Origin: Taenia hydatigena
Taxonomy: Eukaryota > Platyhelminthes > Cestoda > Cyclophyllidea > Taeniidae
NCBI GenBank assembly: GCA_036345935.2
Contig: JADWOT020000004.1
Span: 3,214,418-3,278,417, forward strand
Length of the DNA stretch: 64,000 bases
Direction: 5' to 3'
Part shown: in pieces, positions 1 to 12,512 of the stretch
Numbering within the stretch: position 1 is the first letter of the stretch
Layout: each line of letters opens with the position of its first letter
Made by a program: the position numbers and the translations under genes
Notes under the pieces: model-generated
Told to the model about the DNA's origin: nothing
The model's input: the letters and a program-made list of their open reading frames with translations, nothing else
Databases searched by the model: none

Positions 1-2900
1 ACTTGCTAGTTGTGTTGCCATAGTTGGCGGTGAGTCATGGACTCCTTGTTTTCGTGCATACCTCTGCCATCTTCACGTTTCTTCACGGGTCATGAGGCAA
101 GCACGAACTTGGCAGCAGGCGGAGTAGACCACCATTAGTGGATTAGCATTGACTACAGATTATTGAGACGCCGTAATAAGCTAGGGTGAAGCAGAGTAGG
201 GCAGGCTGGTATTACATGTTTGCCTAATCATTCCAACTCAATGGCTGCTGCATTCCCTTACTATTCCACTGCTGCTTCATTTGCAATCCCAGATGAGACG
301 GTGGTCAACTCTCACCACCATGCCCCGTTCATTTTGTCGGCAGCGAAGGAGATTGGTGCCTACCAGCATTTAATCTACCGCTTCTAAGGAAACGAAGGTC
401 AAGTGGAGGGAAGTGAACATCGGACTTACCCACATACCACCGCAGATGTGTCGGTACATCTTGCTGGTATAGTAGCTACAAATTAGGCACAAAGCAGCAA
501 ACTCACTCTACCTAGATGCTAGACCTTAACCAGTGTGGATCGAGGCTGTGTGCACGTGACGTTCGCAGGGTATGCAATCATGGTGCCTCTCTGTTTCGCG
601 CCTAATTATAGTCCAGTCACGGAGCAGGCGATGTCCGCGCAACCTATTTGCCTTAAAGCGAGTGCAGGTTGGTAGCGTTCTCCATTGTTGGTGATGTAAT
701 GATTAAAACAAAGAGGTCTAGGCTACGCCTTCTCACAGTATATACCTCCTTCTCCATGATAGATGATGGTCTATGCTCACCAGACACTTCTTTTTTATTC
801 AAGAGAACTATTTTTTCCAGCAATTGCATGCTGCAATTTAGCCTATGTGGTGGGGATGCGTCTCTGCCTCCTCACATTAGCATCAATCGTGGCGACGATG
901 ACTACGAAGCGCCAGTGGTATTGTGACACCAGTCTTGGACAACGATCTGGATAGAAACAGGGTGGGTTAAAATAAATGAACACGATGTAAATTGTTTTTA
1001 AAATTTGTTTTATTTCTAACTTAGGGTTCGGCTTAGGCTGGATGGAAGAGGTGGAAGGAGCAGATGACTGAGTTGATGGGCAGACTTGATTCACTTCTCG
1101 CTCTCCCCCAAGTAGCTAGCAACAATACGAGTACACGGGTTAGATCACTTTACGCCGTTCAGTACGAGGTAAAGAAGAATGAAGCATTGTGGGGATGAGA
1201 AGGCGATGAGGTGGTCGGATGGAGTGTGTGTGGGGATGGGGGAGGTAAGTGCCTTTCCGTCGCTTCATCCGAGGTGCCTTAATGGATTTTGACGCATCAG
1301 TCTTGTTTATACTTTGGTAATACTATGAGTGATATTCTGAGTGAACAGTATCGGAACTTACCTGTGCAGGGCAGTTTGGGAAAATGTGTATCTTTCGTGA
1401 AGGTGTCGATTTTGACTGAGACGCAGTGGGTCTTGTCCTTCCACTTTCTTAACCTAGTTCTTTGCAGACAACGAAGAGAGGTGTCCTTGTAACAGCAGCC
1501 ATCCACAATAGATTGTAAGTCACCAATCGCCTCAGCGACTCCGCATCCTTTTTCTTAAATGAAGAGCTTTGCTTGCAGTTATTCCCTTAAAACGAGTAGA
1601 GTAAGAACAGGTAATGAGCACTCTTCATTGGTTATGATGCAATGAACGAGGCCGGGTGATGACAATTTGATGACGCAAAACGTGTTTTGCCGAACGCTTC
1701 GTGCACTTAAACACCGACTCTACTCTTCAACTCTAGCTTTCTAGAGCGTTAAGCCAGCCACAGCGCAATTTTTACAACTCAGTGACAGCGCCATTGTCAA
1801 ACAGAGAATTGCCTTGGGCACCACTTCTTACTTACGTAGGCTGCATGGCTGTAATGCAGTCAACTTATGCCTGGCAGGTTCAACTCCATCTTCAGCATTA
1901 GCGCACACTGATAAGCGCTTGTTTATGCACAGCACAGCCCTTTAAGAGTGTTTGGAGTTGATTTAGACCATCTGCCGGTAAGAAGTCGTTGGGACTACCA
2001 CTTCAGCTATTTATTCATTCTTTCCTTCTTACCCATCAAACACAGGCAATTTCTTATCAGCACTGACTGCTTTACAAGCAGCTCCTTTATTAACTCCAGG
2101 CCTCTGAATGCAAGAAAGTGGTGCATTTTTGCAACAACACTATTACTTCGTCATCTGGTTATCTTTCCAACCATCTAATATCATTGGTCACTATCAGTGC
2201 ACATTGCCTTTGGTTATCCATCAGACTAATGCATTCGAACAGCTTTGCTCACCTTCCGCTGACAGCGGCATGATGAACATTATGTAGCAGAGAGGGACTA
2301 CGAGTTGGATCCAACCCAATACAATGCTATTGTTCTAGCATCTCCCGCTTTGAGACCGGGAGACCATCCAGAGCAATGGAAGTTATGCTCCATGATGACA
2401 TACCCTGAAAAAGCCACTTCTAGACGGTTTCGACCTATTGTGATGTAAGGACGGCCTCCAGACAGAGTGGGACTGCTCCTTTGTGTGCAATCACTGTATG
2501 TAATGACAATAGTTAATTAATGCATTCGCGAGGATGTACAATGGGTTTAGCGCTTGTACCTTCCTCCTAAGTCTTCATTTTCGTGCAATGAGAAAAGTGA
2601 GGCCAGGAAGCTTTGTTCACCCCTTAACTGTCCCTTAAGACCTCAGCGATTGTAGACTCTTCACTTACTCATCACCTCTCAATTCCAGAAAAAGCGGAAA
2701 GAAGCGCACGATATATCGGAAATTCCTTTTAAATCATGTAATCATACTATAAAGTAAGGAGGAAGGGAATTGTGACGAACGGACAAAGGACGGCACTGGC
2801 TTCCAATTGCATAAAACTATCTAAGAGGGTACCCTTCCCTTCGAATGCAAAAATTCCTTTAACTCAGCCCAGAAATGCGACCATGAAGTGCATCCAGCAC
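1..2900. other. No gene recognised
   Basis: Only short frames on both strands (for example 669-926, 1289-1492, 1948-2178), with no domain and no convincing splice structure. Confidence 0.5.
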
Positions 2901-2951
2901 CCACCCGTGTCATGGACAATCTTTCATGAACTTCCCTCCAAGGCAATTTTA

Positions 2952-3045
2952 TTAAATCAGAGCAAAGTCAGTCAATTTGTCGGCCAAAGCTTGCTTTGAA
3001 GATGCATCTTCAATCAGATTCTCTGAGATCATCCACCTTACAAGT
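2952..3045 (-). pseudogene. Fragment paralogous to the 3' end of the 19-20 kb gene
   Basis: The minus strand reads NLIEDASSKQALADKLTDFALI then TAA (2952-2954). It matches 20140-20240 on the plus strand at DNA level (AGAGAATCTGATT, CAAATTGACTG) and at protein level. The fragment has an open frame where the 20 kb copy is frame-shifted by an A-run, so it shows what the intact C-terminus looked like. No other exon of the gene is visible around it. Confidence 0.5.
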
Positions 3046-3283
3046 CCATGTAGGTTGAGTGGCATTGGCAACTATGTTGTTCGCATCTAGAAATGGAAAT
3101 GTTGTTACTACTAGGATTATCCAAAGCAGACTTTTCGCATGCATGAATTAATGACTTCGCTTAAGATACAATTCGCCGCAACCAGCAGTGCGAAGTCAGG
3201 ACGTTAAGAAGTCAGGAAGAGCAAGTATAGGTGACAAACTGCGATTATTGTATTTGTCATTATTAACAAAAAGCACCAGAAGC

Positions 3284-3369
3284 GCTCGATGATAGCTGTT
3301 GGTAGAGCGGTGGGCTGTAGATGTCAGCAGCGATCCATAGGTCGGTGACTCAAATCCGCCTCGCCAGAG
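3284..3369 (+). tRNA. tRNA-Tyr (GTA) pseudogene with intron
   Basis: GATAGCTGTTGGTAGAGCGG (D arm), GGGCTGTAGA with anticodon GTA at 3317-3319, a 12-13 base insert right after the anticodon as in eukaryotic tRNA-Tyr introns, then TCCATAGGTCGG and a T-arm-like GGTGACTCAAATCC. The D loop has lost two bases, the T loop reads CTCAAAT instead of TTCGAAT, and the acceptor ends do not pair well. Probably non-functional. Confidence 0.5.
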
Positions 3370-4440
3370 CTTTATTCCCTATTTAGCCCTTGCCTTCCTT
3401 TGCACGATGACCCTGAAGCCTATATCTCTGCTCGGGTTCCCTCTAGCAAACGAGTGTTGTTTTCTCCCATGCCAAGCCTAAGATCGGCAATAAAACCCAG
3501 GTTTAATGCCCTTTTTCTTCCGCGCAATCCAATACCATCATTGCCGTGTAAAATTATGCCTTAGCAATTTCAGTTATGCTAACATCTCCACAATCAGGCT
3601 TCTGACGAGAATTTCTACACACTTCTTCACGCGTTAAACCTTATGTCAGGTACAGCCCAAATCTTCCACTCTGGTGCTGAGAGATGAGTTAATGGAATGG
3701 GCTCCCGTTATCTGATAGCAATCGCACATAGGGTAAAAGATTGGGCGTCACACACATGTAGCACCAATACCTAATGTGTCAATGTGGAGTGGACGTATTA
3801 ACCACGCACGCGTATTCCTCACACGCTTTTGCCTTATTTGAGCTTGTCTTGCCATGTCTCGCTATTTGGATCTGCCGCGTTCTGAGCAGAATAAGTCATG
3901 ACTGTTCGAGTACCAGCCATTTTTACTATTCTCGCTTTGTTATTCGTAGGTGTAATACAACTGTCAGATTTTCGATAGCGCCTAAATTCTTACTTAATTT
4001 GTTCAAAAATCCTATATTTATGAAGTCATGTTACTAGGACTATGTCAGTGGAACAATTGGCTTTCAAACACTAGCGACAACGGATCGCCGTCAGTTTATA
4101 CCCTCTGCTTCCAGCGAATCTTGATGTAAATGTTGCTAACAAACTGATCTCTATAAAGGATTGCGAAGTGCAAATAATTTGCAGAGCTTGGATACTGCTT
4201 GATGAGGATGGTGGGTATATGTCAAAATGACTTCTGCATGTCATTTTTCCATTTGACTTTTAGAAGGTAGGAGAGAATCAAGAACTAAGTCTCACAAACC
4301 GTGTAGTTTTAACAAATTGGGTATTCAGTGATGAAGTAAAATAAGAACAGCGTCATTGTTTGCTTAAACAAAGCTTCCATCATATTTCTACGCAGGCGCA
4401 CAGACGATGATGGGACAGATTTTACCACCAGGGAGGACTT
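3370..4440. other. No gene recognised
   Basis: Short frame 3774-4037 only. It has no splice signals or family resemblance. Confidence 0.5.
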
Positions 4441-6330
4441 ATGAAACCACAATATTTTTGAGGTTTAACTACTAATGACATTGCTATTGTTTCATGATGA
4501 TGACGTCTACTAAAATAACGTGATTACCCATGAAAGCCTTGACATTACTTCCACAATTCACATGTTTGATGAATGCGCAAACTCATAACTACCATTCTTC
4601 CGAAAATTCATGTGGAATCACATGGAATCATAAATATTATTTATTTGAAGGGATGAAGATCAAAACTAATAGTTTCATACGATTAGCAGATCATCATAAT
4701 TGTATGTCTGCCTCCCATATTGCATGGCAGAGCTTCACTTTGTTTATCAAAGATTCCTACTCAAGCGCCCTTTCCACCCCCATAGTCTGCGGTCATAGGC
4801 TCAGAGTCGAAGCCCACACTGCATCACTAATCACCAGAGGCGTTAGTTTGTACTACTAAGATACGATCTCATCTTGTAAATTCACGTCTCGTTGTGCGAT
4901 CTCAAGCAATAGAGAGTGAGAAGAGACAGTTAAGTAGACAATGAAGGATGCTTTGTGTACAACATCCACACATTGACGACGTCTCAACTTGTATGTCGTC
5001 TCATCATCTCAACACAATTTATTCTCGCATCATATATGCCACATTTTTTTTTATTTTAGCAATTCAAAGCTAAAACAATATCAGACAAAAGACGACAAAC
5101 CCTGCACTCTACGGCTATCACTACTGCTCACCGTGTTTAGAGTCAACTCAGTTCAGTGTGTTCCAGTTAACTGTTCTCACAGCCCTTCTCCTGCCAACGA
5201 TGCGAAAATTAAAAGAGATGATTAGGTGGTTTCTCGCTTGAAAGTTGGCTAATTAAGAGACAAGGCATTTAATTTATTGGTGGAACTGAAGAACTAGCTC
5301 TCTGCAGTGACACTGAGCAGATCAGCGTAAGTGGTTGCATTGGATAGTCTGTAATGGGCACATTGAATAAGAAACTGAAGGACTCAAGGCAGAGGCTGCC
5401 AAAACTTTCCTCTTGCATGGACAGTTCATTCAGCAGTGTCAAATGCCAAAGGCACATTTCGCGACACTGTCACTAAAAAGCAGTGGCAGGAGTTAAATAT
5501 GTGTAAAGGAGAGAGGATGGAAAATTTAATCGAGGTTCTTTTCAATCTAAGAAGAGCAAAGGTGTTGTTGGTTATGCAGTAAATCCCACCATAGTCATTT
5601 TTTGTCACGCGCTTGCACAACTTATCTCGAACTAGGCATTTCCTAAGTCAATAGCAGTGAGACAAATGAGGGACACTAACTATCAGAAACACAGTGAGCA
5701 AATTGCAAGCTCTTCGCCAATTTTTGAGTGCTATCTATGGAAGACTGAGTGGAAGGAACCATTGTACATCTTGTGGTATAGAAAATGCACTAGTGATCAT
5801 GGAGGGTGAGGTGTTGACTAGTTGTAAAATTTAAAATAGTGAGGTAGGGTATCACCTGACGCCATCATCTTTGCATAAATGTGACAATGCTCACACAACC
5901 TCAAATTTGCCGCAATCTGATTGTCTGCCAGTGATTTGGTCTGTTGGAACTAGAACTGCCGGAAAGCAGCTAAACGTGACTGCAGTGCCTATGGATCACA
6001 TGATTATAATCAGAACACTTGAGTCCTCTCAAATCCGCCTACTCTGCAAACTGTGTCTGCTATTACGTTGGAAATGTGAAATGAGAGCAAGCCTAATCAG
6101 CAGATCTATAATTAAAAGTCGGCTTGACCTGGACCATGAGTGGGGGGAATTATCTCAACCAATGTGATGCCATAGACTGTTTGATTACATCACTTCCAAT
6201 CACATCACACCACACCCTATGTTTTACGTATATACAGGTGGGATTATCTCGCCCTCCCAGCCCCTTTGCCACGATGACATGCGCACGGAATGGTGAGTTT
6301 TTCATTACTTAGCATCTCTCACCATCCTCA
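4440..6330 (+). repeat. Inverted segmental duplication, copy A (orphan VAL 5' region)
   Basis: Plus-strand counterpart of 33790-35500. It is longer because of roughly 260 bases (about 5390-5650) with no match in copy B. Open frames at 4530-4859 and 5871-6167 fall inside the duplication and are not preserved in the other copy, so I do not call them genes. The copy ends a short way into the sequence matching VAL intron 1; no CAP-coding exon follows within the next kilobase. Confidence 0.75.
6229..6292 (+). pseudogene. Orphan VAL promoter and start-codon exon
   Basis: TATA-like TATATACA (6229-6236), a pyrimidine-rich start region ending CCCCTTTGCCACGATGA, and a GGAATG|GTGAG start-codon/donor junction (ATG 6290-6292, GT 6293) match the 5' end of the VAL gene at 33.8 kb base for base in arrangement. 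No signal-peptide or CAP exon follows, because similarity stops at about 6330. It is therefore a 5' fragment that could still initiate transcription into unrelated sequence; whether it does is unknown. Confidence 0.6.
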
Positions 6331-6580
6331 TCACTGATTGTCAACGCATGTAAGGGCCATTATAAGCAAGTGCAACACAGTGAACACAGTGCAAGTCATG
6401 TGTTTAATCAAAGGAACCAACCACATGGACCTAAAGATTTCTATGCAGCTAAAATATGGATGCCTCTGGTGCCAATTCGCAATATCGTGCTTGGACGAAT
6501 CCTTGCCTCGCATCACAAACGACACCAGAGGCGCATGCAGTTAATCCACACACGTGAAGTGATCTGCATGTTCATCTGAA

Positions 6581-6880
6581 AGAGACAAAGGAACGACTGC
6601 GGTAGAGGCGAAGCAGAGAGTGAAAGGGAGGGAAGGAGGATTGAAAGTGGACACAATTGGATGACTCCGCACGGCGCTTTAATGCAGCCCTCTTTATTTC
6701 CTCCCTTTCTCCCACCTTTTCATGAATTGTTGCATTCACCCACTCACCTAACCACTTGACTGAGTTAAATATGAAGCATTCAGCTTAATGGAGGGAATAT
6801 GAGTTTCGTGTCAACAACATACTTAAAGAGACTAAGCACAGCTTTCCCTTACTACGCGTTTCACATAGGATACCAGATGC
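6581..6880 (+). repeat. Dispersed repeat module B, copy 1
   Basis: Matches 28952-29280 in the same orientation: shared AGAGACAAAGGAA, TTGAAAGTGGACAC, CATTATTTCCTCCCTTTCTC, CCACTTGACTGAGTT and AGGATACCA-like blocks. Minus-strand frames in it (6785-6970) are not preserved in the other copy. Confidence 0.65.
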
Positions 6881-8427
6881 AATAATAGCGACGTGACGCA
6901 CGCAAACGAAGCAAGGGAGAAGAAAAGGAAGGTGACACAAGGGAGCGGAGGAAGAGGAGGTCGGTAGCACAACTTACCCCTAATTTCTACTATATCTAGC
7001 TGGTTTGGTCCTCTGACGTCTCGAGAACGGCGGGGTAGGAGGATGGAGCTGGAGAAAAAACAAGGATGGAGACGACGGAAATGAAGAGCAAAAAGAAGAC
7101 CGCAGGCGAGTAGAAAACGAATTGGGGCGGAGACACTGATGAAGAACTAAATGGCGGGAACGATACATTGAAGCAAAATAAATAGAAGCAGGCGAAATAG
7201 AGCGCAGTAGACCATGCTCAAGGATTTGGTGTACGAGTATGATTGACCTCTTTAAAGCTAACACGTGTAAATTGATTACTTGCACGTGTCGCGTGGTGAC
7301 TGGCTCTTAATGACGCCGACTGGTGTGGGCTTCGCACATCATTCCTTGTTAGTGGTGCTTTCGCAAGGACAGGCATCACCTGCATTTGTACTTTTAGGCC
7401 TCAAGCCACTTTCCTGCATTATCGTGCATGCAGAGGAGACAATGCCGATGTGCTTCGATTAAAATGCGTCGTCATTTTGGGAATTCAGACTCTTCCCTGC
7501 CCTAAATCAAAGTGCCCACCTCAATCTGAATGAAGGAAAAGAGCAACAGACGATGAAACTAGGCCAAGGGAAGCGGATGGACGAATGGGATGATGATAAA
7601 GTGATGGCGAATCGAAAAGGCATAATTGCCAGTAAACCAAATCAACTCTCTTGCAGCTCTTTTGTCAGTGTGCTCTAATGTGTTTGCAGAAACGCCTAGA
7701 TAAAGTGTGTTGGTGGAAGTGCAATATGAGTGCCATCTCAAAGGACGTCTCCAGTGGCAGCATTGACGCCGCGGTCGGTGATGTAGTCAAAAACTGGACA
7801 TCTTGACTAACGCCGACATGCGTTTGACTGACAGGTCCACTACCTTGCCAAATGGAAACCATTCTTCACTAGAATTGGATATGGACTGCTACATAATAAT
7901 GTGGCAATCATTGTCACGCTCTGCCTTCTCATCAAATGGTTCGCCACATGTCGTGACTTACAATTGCGATCTCCTAGGCAAAAATAGCCAAACAATTGCT
8001 AGATTTGCCCAGTGCACAAATCTAGCATAAAGATCACCGATATCCCTCTCAGCTACAATCGCCTGCAATATCAACCGATTTCCTCTGAGGACATGAAAGG
8101 ATCCTGGATGGAGTAGACCCATAGATAGTAGCATTGGTTTTCAAAGTGGCCTGCCTTTCATGCACAATAAGCTGAATGGATACAAATCGTTTCGCAGCAA
8201 AACATCGTCGATGAGTTAAAACACTCATACACCGACCTGTAATAATAATATCGATCCGACGGCGATGCATTACAATAATTAGCATGTTTTTACAACAATT
8301 GAGAGCCCTACACAACAATCTTGAGTAAATGCTAAAATCATTTTCCACTCACCCATCCGTGAGATTGTTCGCAGCCCAACTCGTCGTGGGACGAATGGAT
8401 CAGTGAATGAACAGACCAATTGACTAG
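6881..8427. other. No gene recognised
   Basis: Frames on both strands (6980-7285, 7280-7462, 7665-7862, 8049-8348) lack protein character or splice sites I could support. Confidence 0.45.
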
Positions 8428-8740
8428 GTAGACAACCAATACGCAAAGAATGCACAGCAGGTAGTCTTATCGATTGTATTGATCCAACAACCATTGACCA
8501 ACCACCGAAGGCGGATGAGTCAGCAACGAGGCGTCTGCTGAGAAGAGCACTGGTGGCTTCAACAAGCCTCCTCGTAGAGACTGTTAACGAAATGGGTGGT
8601 GGGAATATGGAGGCAAGAAAAGGACAAGCAACAGCAGCACTCTCCACTGATAGGTCATTACAACTGATAAACAAATATGTCTTTCACTTTACCCTGGCAA
8701 CCGCTTTTGGCTCTCATTCACCCACCTCGCAGCCTACGAC
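8428..8740 (+). CDS. Coding-like exon of about 104 codons
   Basis: From acceptor ATTGACTAG|GTAGAC to a strong donor (TACGAC|GTGAGT) the frame reads RQPIRKECTAGSLIDCIDPT, ADESATRRLLRRALVAST and LLVETVNEMGGGNMEARK. The minus strand is also open for 131 codons (8279-8674), but its composition (Ser/Leu/Arg shadow) is less protein-like and it lacks splice logic. Family unknown; strand is tentative. Confidence 0.3.
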
Positions 8741-9116
8741 GTGAGTCGGCGATTCTGCACGATGAGAAGATTTCCGCGATGAAACACATGCTATTACGTT
8801 AATAGTTGTAGAATGTGAACAAGTGAATGAGGAGAGACGTCTTTTAATTCTAGCTTTTGAACTCGCTGACGGCACTGAATGTTTGCGCTTATCAGTTCGG
8901 TGGCGGCTAAGGGTTCCTCGCACTCCAATGGTGATGGTAAAATGACAGACTTTCTTCGCTAGGCTATTTTCCACCACAGCTCTTATTTCCCTTACTGACT
9001 ATATCTGATCTGGTGTCACCCTATTACGATGCCTTTGTGGACACCCCTGCACCAATTGAGGTTGGATTATAAGCATCCCTCTTCGAACCTCGGAACCAGG
9101 TGCAATCGCATCATAC

Positions 9117-9240
9117 ATTTTAAGTGGATTTCAGTAAATATCATCCGAGAGGGCAGCGCAGGAGACGGAAGAAGATTTGCAAGAAACAATCCTTCCCATT
9201 CAGTGATACTTGCACTTGGATCAAATCCCTCCAGCTCCAC
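9117..9240 (-). CDS. Coding-like exon, unknown
   Basis: Acceptor AACAATCAG|GTGGAG and possible donor AAAAT|GTATG bound a frame reading VELEGFDPSASITEWEGLFL and LPSPALPSRMIFTEI. Short and unidentified. Confidence 0.25.
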
Positions 9241-10700
9241 CTGATTGTTCTCCTTGTAAGCACTATCTTGAAGCACCCAAGTGACTTATTTGCGGGTATC
9301 CTCACAGGCATTTCTTTTACATGACATTCAATGCGTAGGCACGGAGTCTTTTGTGGAACAGACGAATCAACTTGGTCTTTCCTCCCTCCTTCTATTGCTT
9401 TTACTCGGTCTCATAAAATCGCGGCTTGTGATTAGTGGATAACTGTGACATGGCTGTCATCTTCATCAGATGACAATGCCACGGCTTATAAGAGTGGCAT
9501 TGGACACAACCCAGCTTGATTCTACTCTTCTACTGACTAAGGATAGAGCATAGATTATAGTCACGTAGAACATAGGTCAAAGCGCTTTTATCAACATCGG
9601 AGGTGCCATGCTGGTATTGTGAGGACGGACCGCTTGAATGGCTAACTTTTTGTCCTTAAGGTGAGGGTGAGAGCTTTCTCTGGATTTGTCAGAGGATAGT
9701 GTCGCCATAAAAAGAGCTGTTACTCACTTTCATCTTGTCTATAGAACTCCACCAAACAAAGGAAAATAGCACATAGGGAAAAGTAGACGTAAGAAGCGAG
9801 TATTCATGCCTTGCATCAACAAGATATGCCAGTGTCTATCTGACCCACATTCGGCCTCGCAGTAATGGAATCACCGATTCTTCGTCACATGCTGCGCAAA
9901 GTCGATGGACATATTATCGTCTCAAAGCAATTAACAATGATCAGCACAATTAGAGTTAGGCGGTACAGGACTTGCACACACCTTGAGTGACATCCATTTC
10001 CACAATCTGACGCATTATGTACAAATTGGTGGAGAAGCTGTTGTACGAAGGCAGTAAATGAGCCTGTCGACACCACTGAAACTTCCCAGTCCGAAGTTCA
10101 TCTATTGCGTTCCAGCAGATGCGATACCTGTTACAGCTGACCACATCTCGAGCTGCAGTGACTGTGCTTCTTCCAGCCCAATTTTATGCAACGCACATCC
10201 GCATTCAACCTTAATTCAATAAATTCTTACAGCCCTTTCGTCCTCTTGTTTCGAATCATTTGTTAAACGCAGTTGTCAGACGCTGATCCTTCCTCCAAAT
10301 TATCGCCCCCTCCTCCCGAAACCCACTTGTCGCAGGTGCTTTCAATGGGTGATTAACACCTATGCCTTAAGCAGAATCCGCCCTTAAAGGATAACTTCTT
10401 CTCGGTGCGCATCTGCATTATTCGGTGGAAAAGTAGCAAACATAGAAGTAGTTTGTTGCTGCAAAGGTAAATAATGACGACATGTAACCTCCTCCCAATT
10501 GCATCGTCGTGCCGCATTTGATGTTTAACACTACAGAGGAAGATTAACTACAATCAGGTTCTAAGTTCTTTGATGTGGCAGGCAATCGGCAGCAAGCCCA
10601 TTCTTTAAGTGTTCACAACCCCAAAGAATAAAGCTTGACGTGTCTTTAAAGCATTTGAACTCGTCTGCTGGTAGATGCTCCACAGAATCCTTAGTCTTAG
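9241..10700. other. No gene recognised
   Basis: Only short frames near 9885-10144. Nothing identifiable. Confidence 0.45.
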
Positions 10701-10708
10701 CTACTTAC

Positions 10709-10939
10709 AAACCCATCAGTAGCAGAGCGGCTAGGTAGACGTGAAAACTGATGCATTGTAAAGCACAACAAAAATGGTGGAAGGAGGTAAGATAAGCACA
10801 TGAATCCGGAACAGAAGTAAAGGTAAGTATTGTCAGCAGTGAACGCACCCAAAGAAAATCCAATTGAGTGCCAGAATCCAATGACAAACAGAACCACAAA
10901 TGCCAGGATCGATATCACCAACCTCCACAGCAAACGCAT
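10709..10939 (-). CDS. First exon of an unknown polytopic membrane protein
   Basis: ATG-initiated open exon of exactly 77 codons ending at a strong donor (TTT|GTAAGT). It encodes a hydrophobic N-terminal helix (LVISILAFVVLFVIGFW), a second hydrophobic stretch around AFTADNTYLYFCSGFMCL and a third (YLLPPFLLCFTM), then a short Arg/Ser-rich tail. No in-frame downstream exon was identified with confidence. Neighbouring minus-strand coding-like exons at 11.4-16.3 kb could belong to the same or an upstream gene. Unidentified. Confidence 0.35.
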
Positions 10940-11413
10940 AAGTTCTCAACCATCCTCTCCGTCGCCCATACACTCTGCAAATCTCCAATAGGCCACAAGT
11001 GCTGAGTTCAGCTACGCACTACAAAGCTTGAACACACACAGATCCGTCAGTGCCTCTGTTAAGGCGTCCATCCAACTGCACCCACAGCGACATAAACAGC
11101 TGCAAGTTGAGATGGTTGCTAATGGCTAAAGGACAAGAGAAAGGCATATCTGGATTTCACCTGTTGCTAACACCTCGAGATATTGAAGTGCTGGCGGGTA
11201 CAGCCGCGGTTTGATGAGGGAGATGGGGAGACTAAGTTTCACACCTCACCATAATGGGGATCAGTGTTCTTCTAGAAAAGCAAACGATCAAAAGAGATCG
11301 GTAAAGCACTTTGACAGAAATGAAGGAGAGAAGACGATGTGAGTTGGGATAGCCACTAGATTTTGACTACAGACGCAATACAATCCGAGTACAAACTGGT
11401 AAAACTCACATAA

Positions 11414-11560
11414 CTATACTTCCACATTCGTCAACGGCGCGTTCACTCCATCGACGCTGGAAGCAGTCCTCGCTCCAACAAGCCTTTTGACTATCCGAGT
11501 ATCCGCGTCCGTGGAAAACAAGTCATAAGAGGTGGGGGTGGGCGTTGCGAAAAGGACTTG
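11414..11560 (-). CDS. Coding-like exon, unknown
   Basis: Open after acceptor TTTGTCAAG|CAAG. It reads FATPTPTSYDLFSTDADTRI, then KRLVGARTASSVDGV, and ends in a stop at 11414. A GT (GTATAG) just before the stop could be a donor instead. The plus strand is also open here (11558-11782 overlaps only marginally). Unidentified. Confidence 0.25.
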   Translation of the reverse strand, partial: QVLFATPTPTSYDLFSTDADTRIVKRLVGARTASSVDGVNAPLTNVEV

Positions 11561-11846
11561 CTTGACAAATCGCAGAATGTAGGCATGGACACAGTGACAG
11601 GCCCATTTACTCACCTCACGAATTTTGATTTAGACCTAAGAGCCCAAGTTGTCATTCACAGTACCTCCCACAAGAAGTTCACGCACAATATTGACGAACA
11701 AAATCATTGGGAGTACAGAAACCTAGTTGAGTGGCATCGTCGAGCACATCCAGGGCAACATGGCACGAGTGTTGATGCTTAGTCGTCTTTGACTCCGTGT
11801 GCCCATGACAGCAAAACCTAATTCTGCCATTAATGTCTTTACAAAG

Positions 11847-12042
11847 CTATAAATCTATTTCCAGACTAGCATTTTGTACAGCACATTCAAAGGGAGTGTA
11901 TTTTGTGTAGCGACGTGAAGGAAGTTTGCGTAGGAGCAATAACAACGGCAGAACCAGATTCAGCAGGATTACAGCAACTTCCACGGGAGAAAGTGGCACT
12001 CCCTCACCACCACTACCGACACCATTGCCAATAGCATTGATC
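11847..12042 (-). CDS. Coding-like exon with one transmembrane segment
   Basis: Good acceptor (CACTTCTTATTGCAG|GATC). The frame gives a Gly-rich stretch (NGVGSGGEGVPLSP), one strong transmembrane helix (VEVAVILLNLVLPLLLLLR) followed by basic residues (KLPSRRYTKY), then a short cytoplasmic-type tail to the stop at 11847. The positive-inside rule would place the tail inside the cell. It may be the end of a single-pass receptor-type protein together with other minus-strand exons further right. Unidentified. Confidence 0.35.
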
Positions 12043-12386
12043 CTGCAATAAGAAGTGGAGGCGTCTTCCACAAGGCACAGATGGAACTAGAGGACCTCAC
12101 TCTCCTCCATTCCCCCCAAGATCTGCCATTGGAAAGGCACCATCTTTTGCCCTACCACCCGCTTCAACGCTGACTTCGTTCCCCTCCTTCCTTCCCTCCT
12201 ATGACCACAACAACCCTCCGAATGAAGATAGCACTTATAAGCAGAGGTGCGATGTTGACTCTGGTTTTGAAGGTAAATCGACGCTAAAGAAATGCAAGAA
12301 TGGAAGTAATCAAGCTGAATGAGTGAACAGATGGCACAAGCAAATGGATACGTTTTTTCGAGGGAGATGGGATGTGCCCTCAATAA

Positions 12387-12512
12387 ATGGATATTTGGGA
12401 GAATGCCAGGGATGCCCGAATGGAAAGGCGCGTAGGCGCAGACCCATCTCGTTGGGCAGTCTCACAATGGTCCAGCGTCTCCACCAGCAGCAGCCAGAGC
12501 AGCCTTCGCATG
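12387..12512 (+). CDS. Coding-like Ser/Arg-rich exon
   Basis: ATG-initiated 42-codon frame ending at donor CGCATG|GTAAGA. It begins MDIWENARDARMERR and ends in a Ser/Gln-rich run. The next plus-strand coding-like exon is at 12732-12917. No family recognised. Confidence 0.3.

Noticed and set aside
8279..8674. 131-codon minus-strand frame as a gene
   Set aside because: Antisense to a plus-strand exon that has better residue composition and a strong GTGAGT donor.
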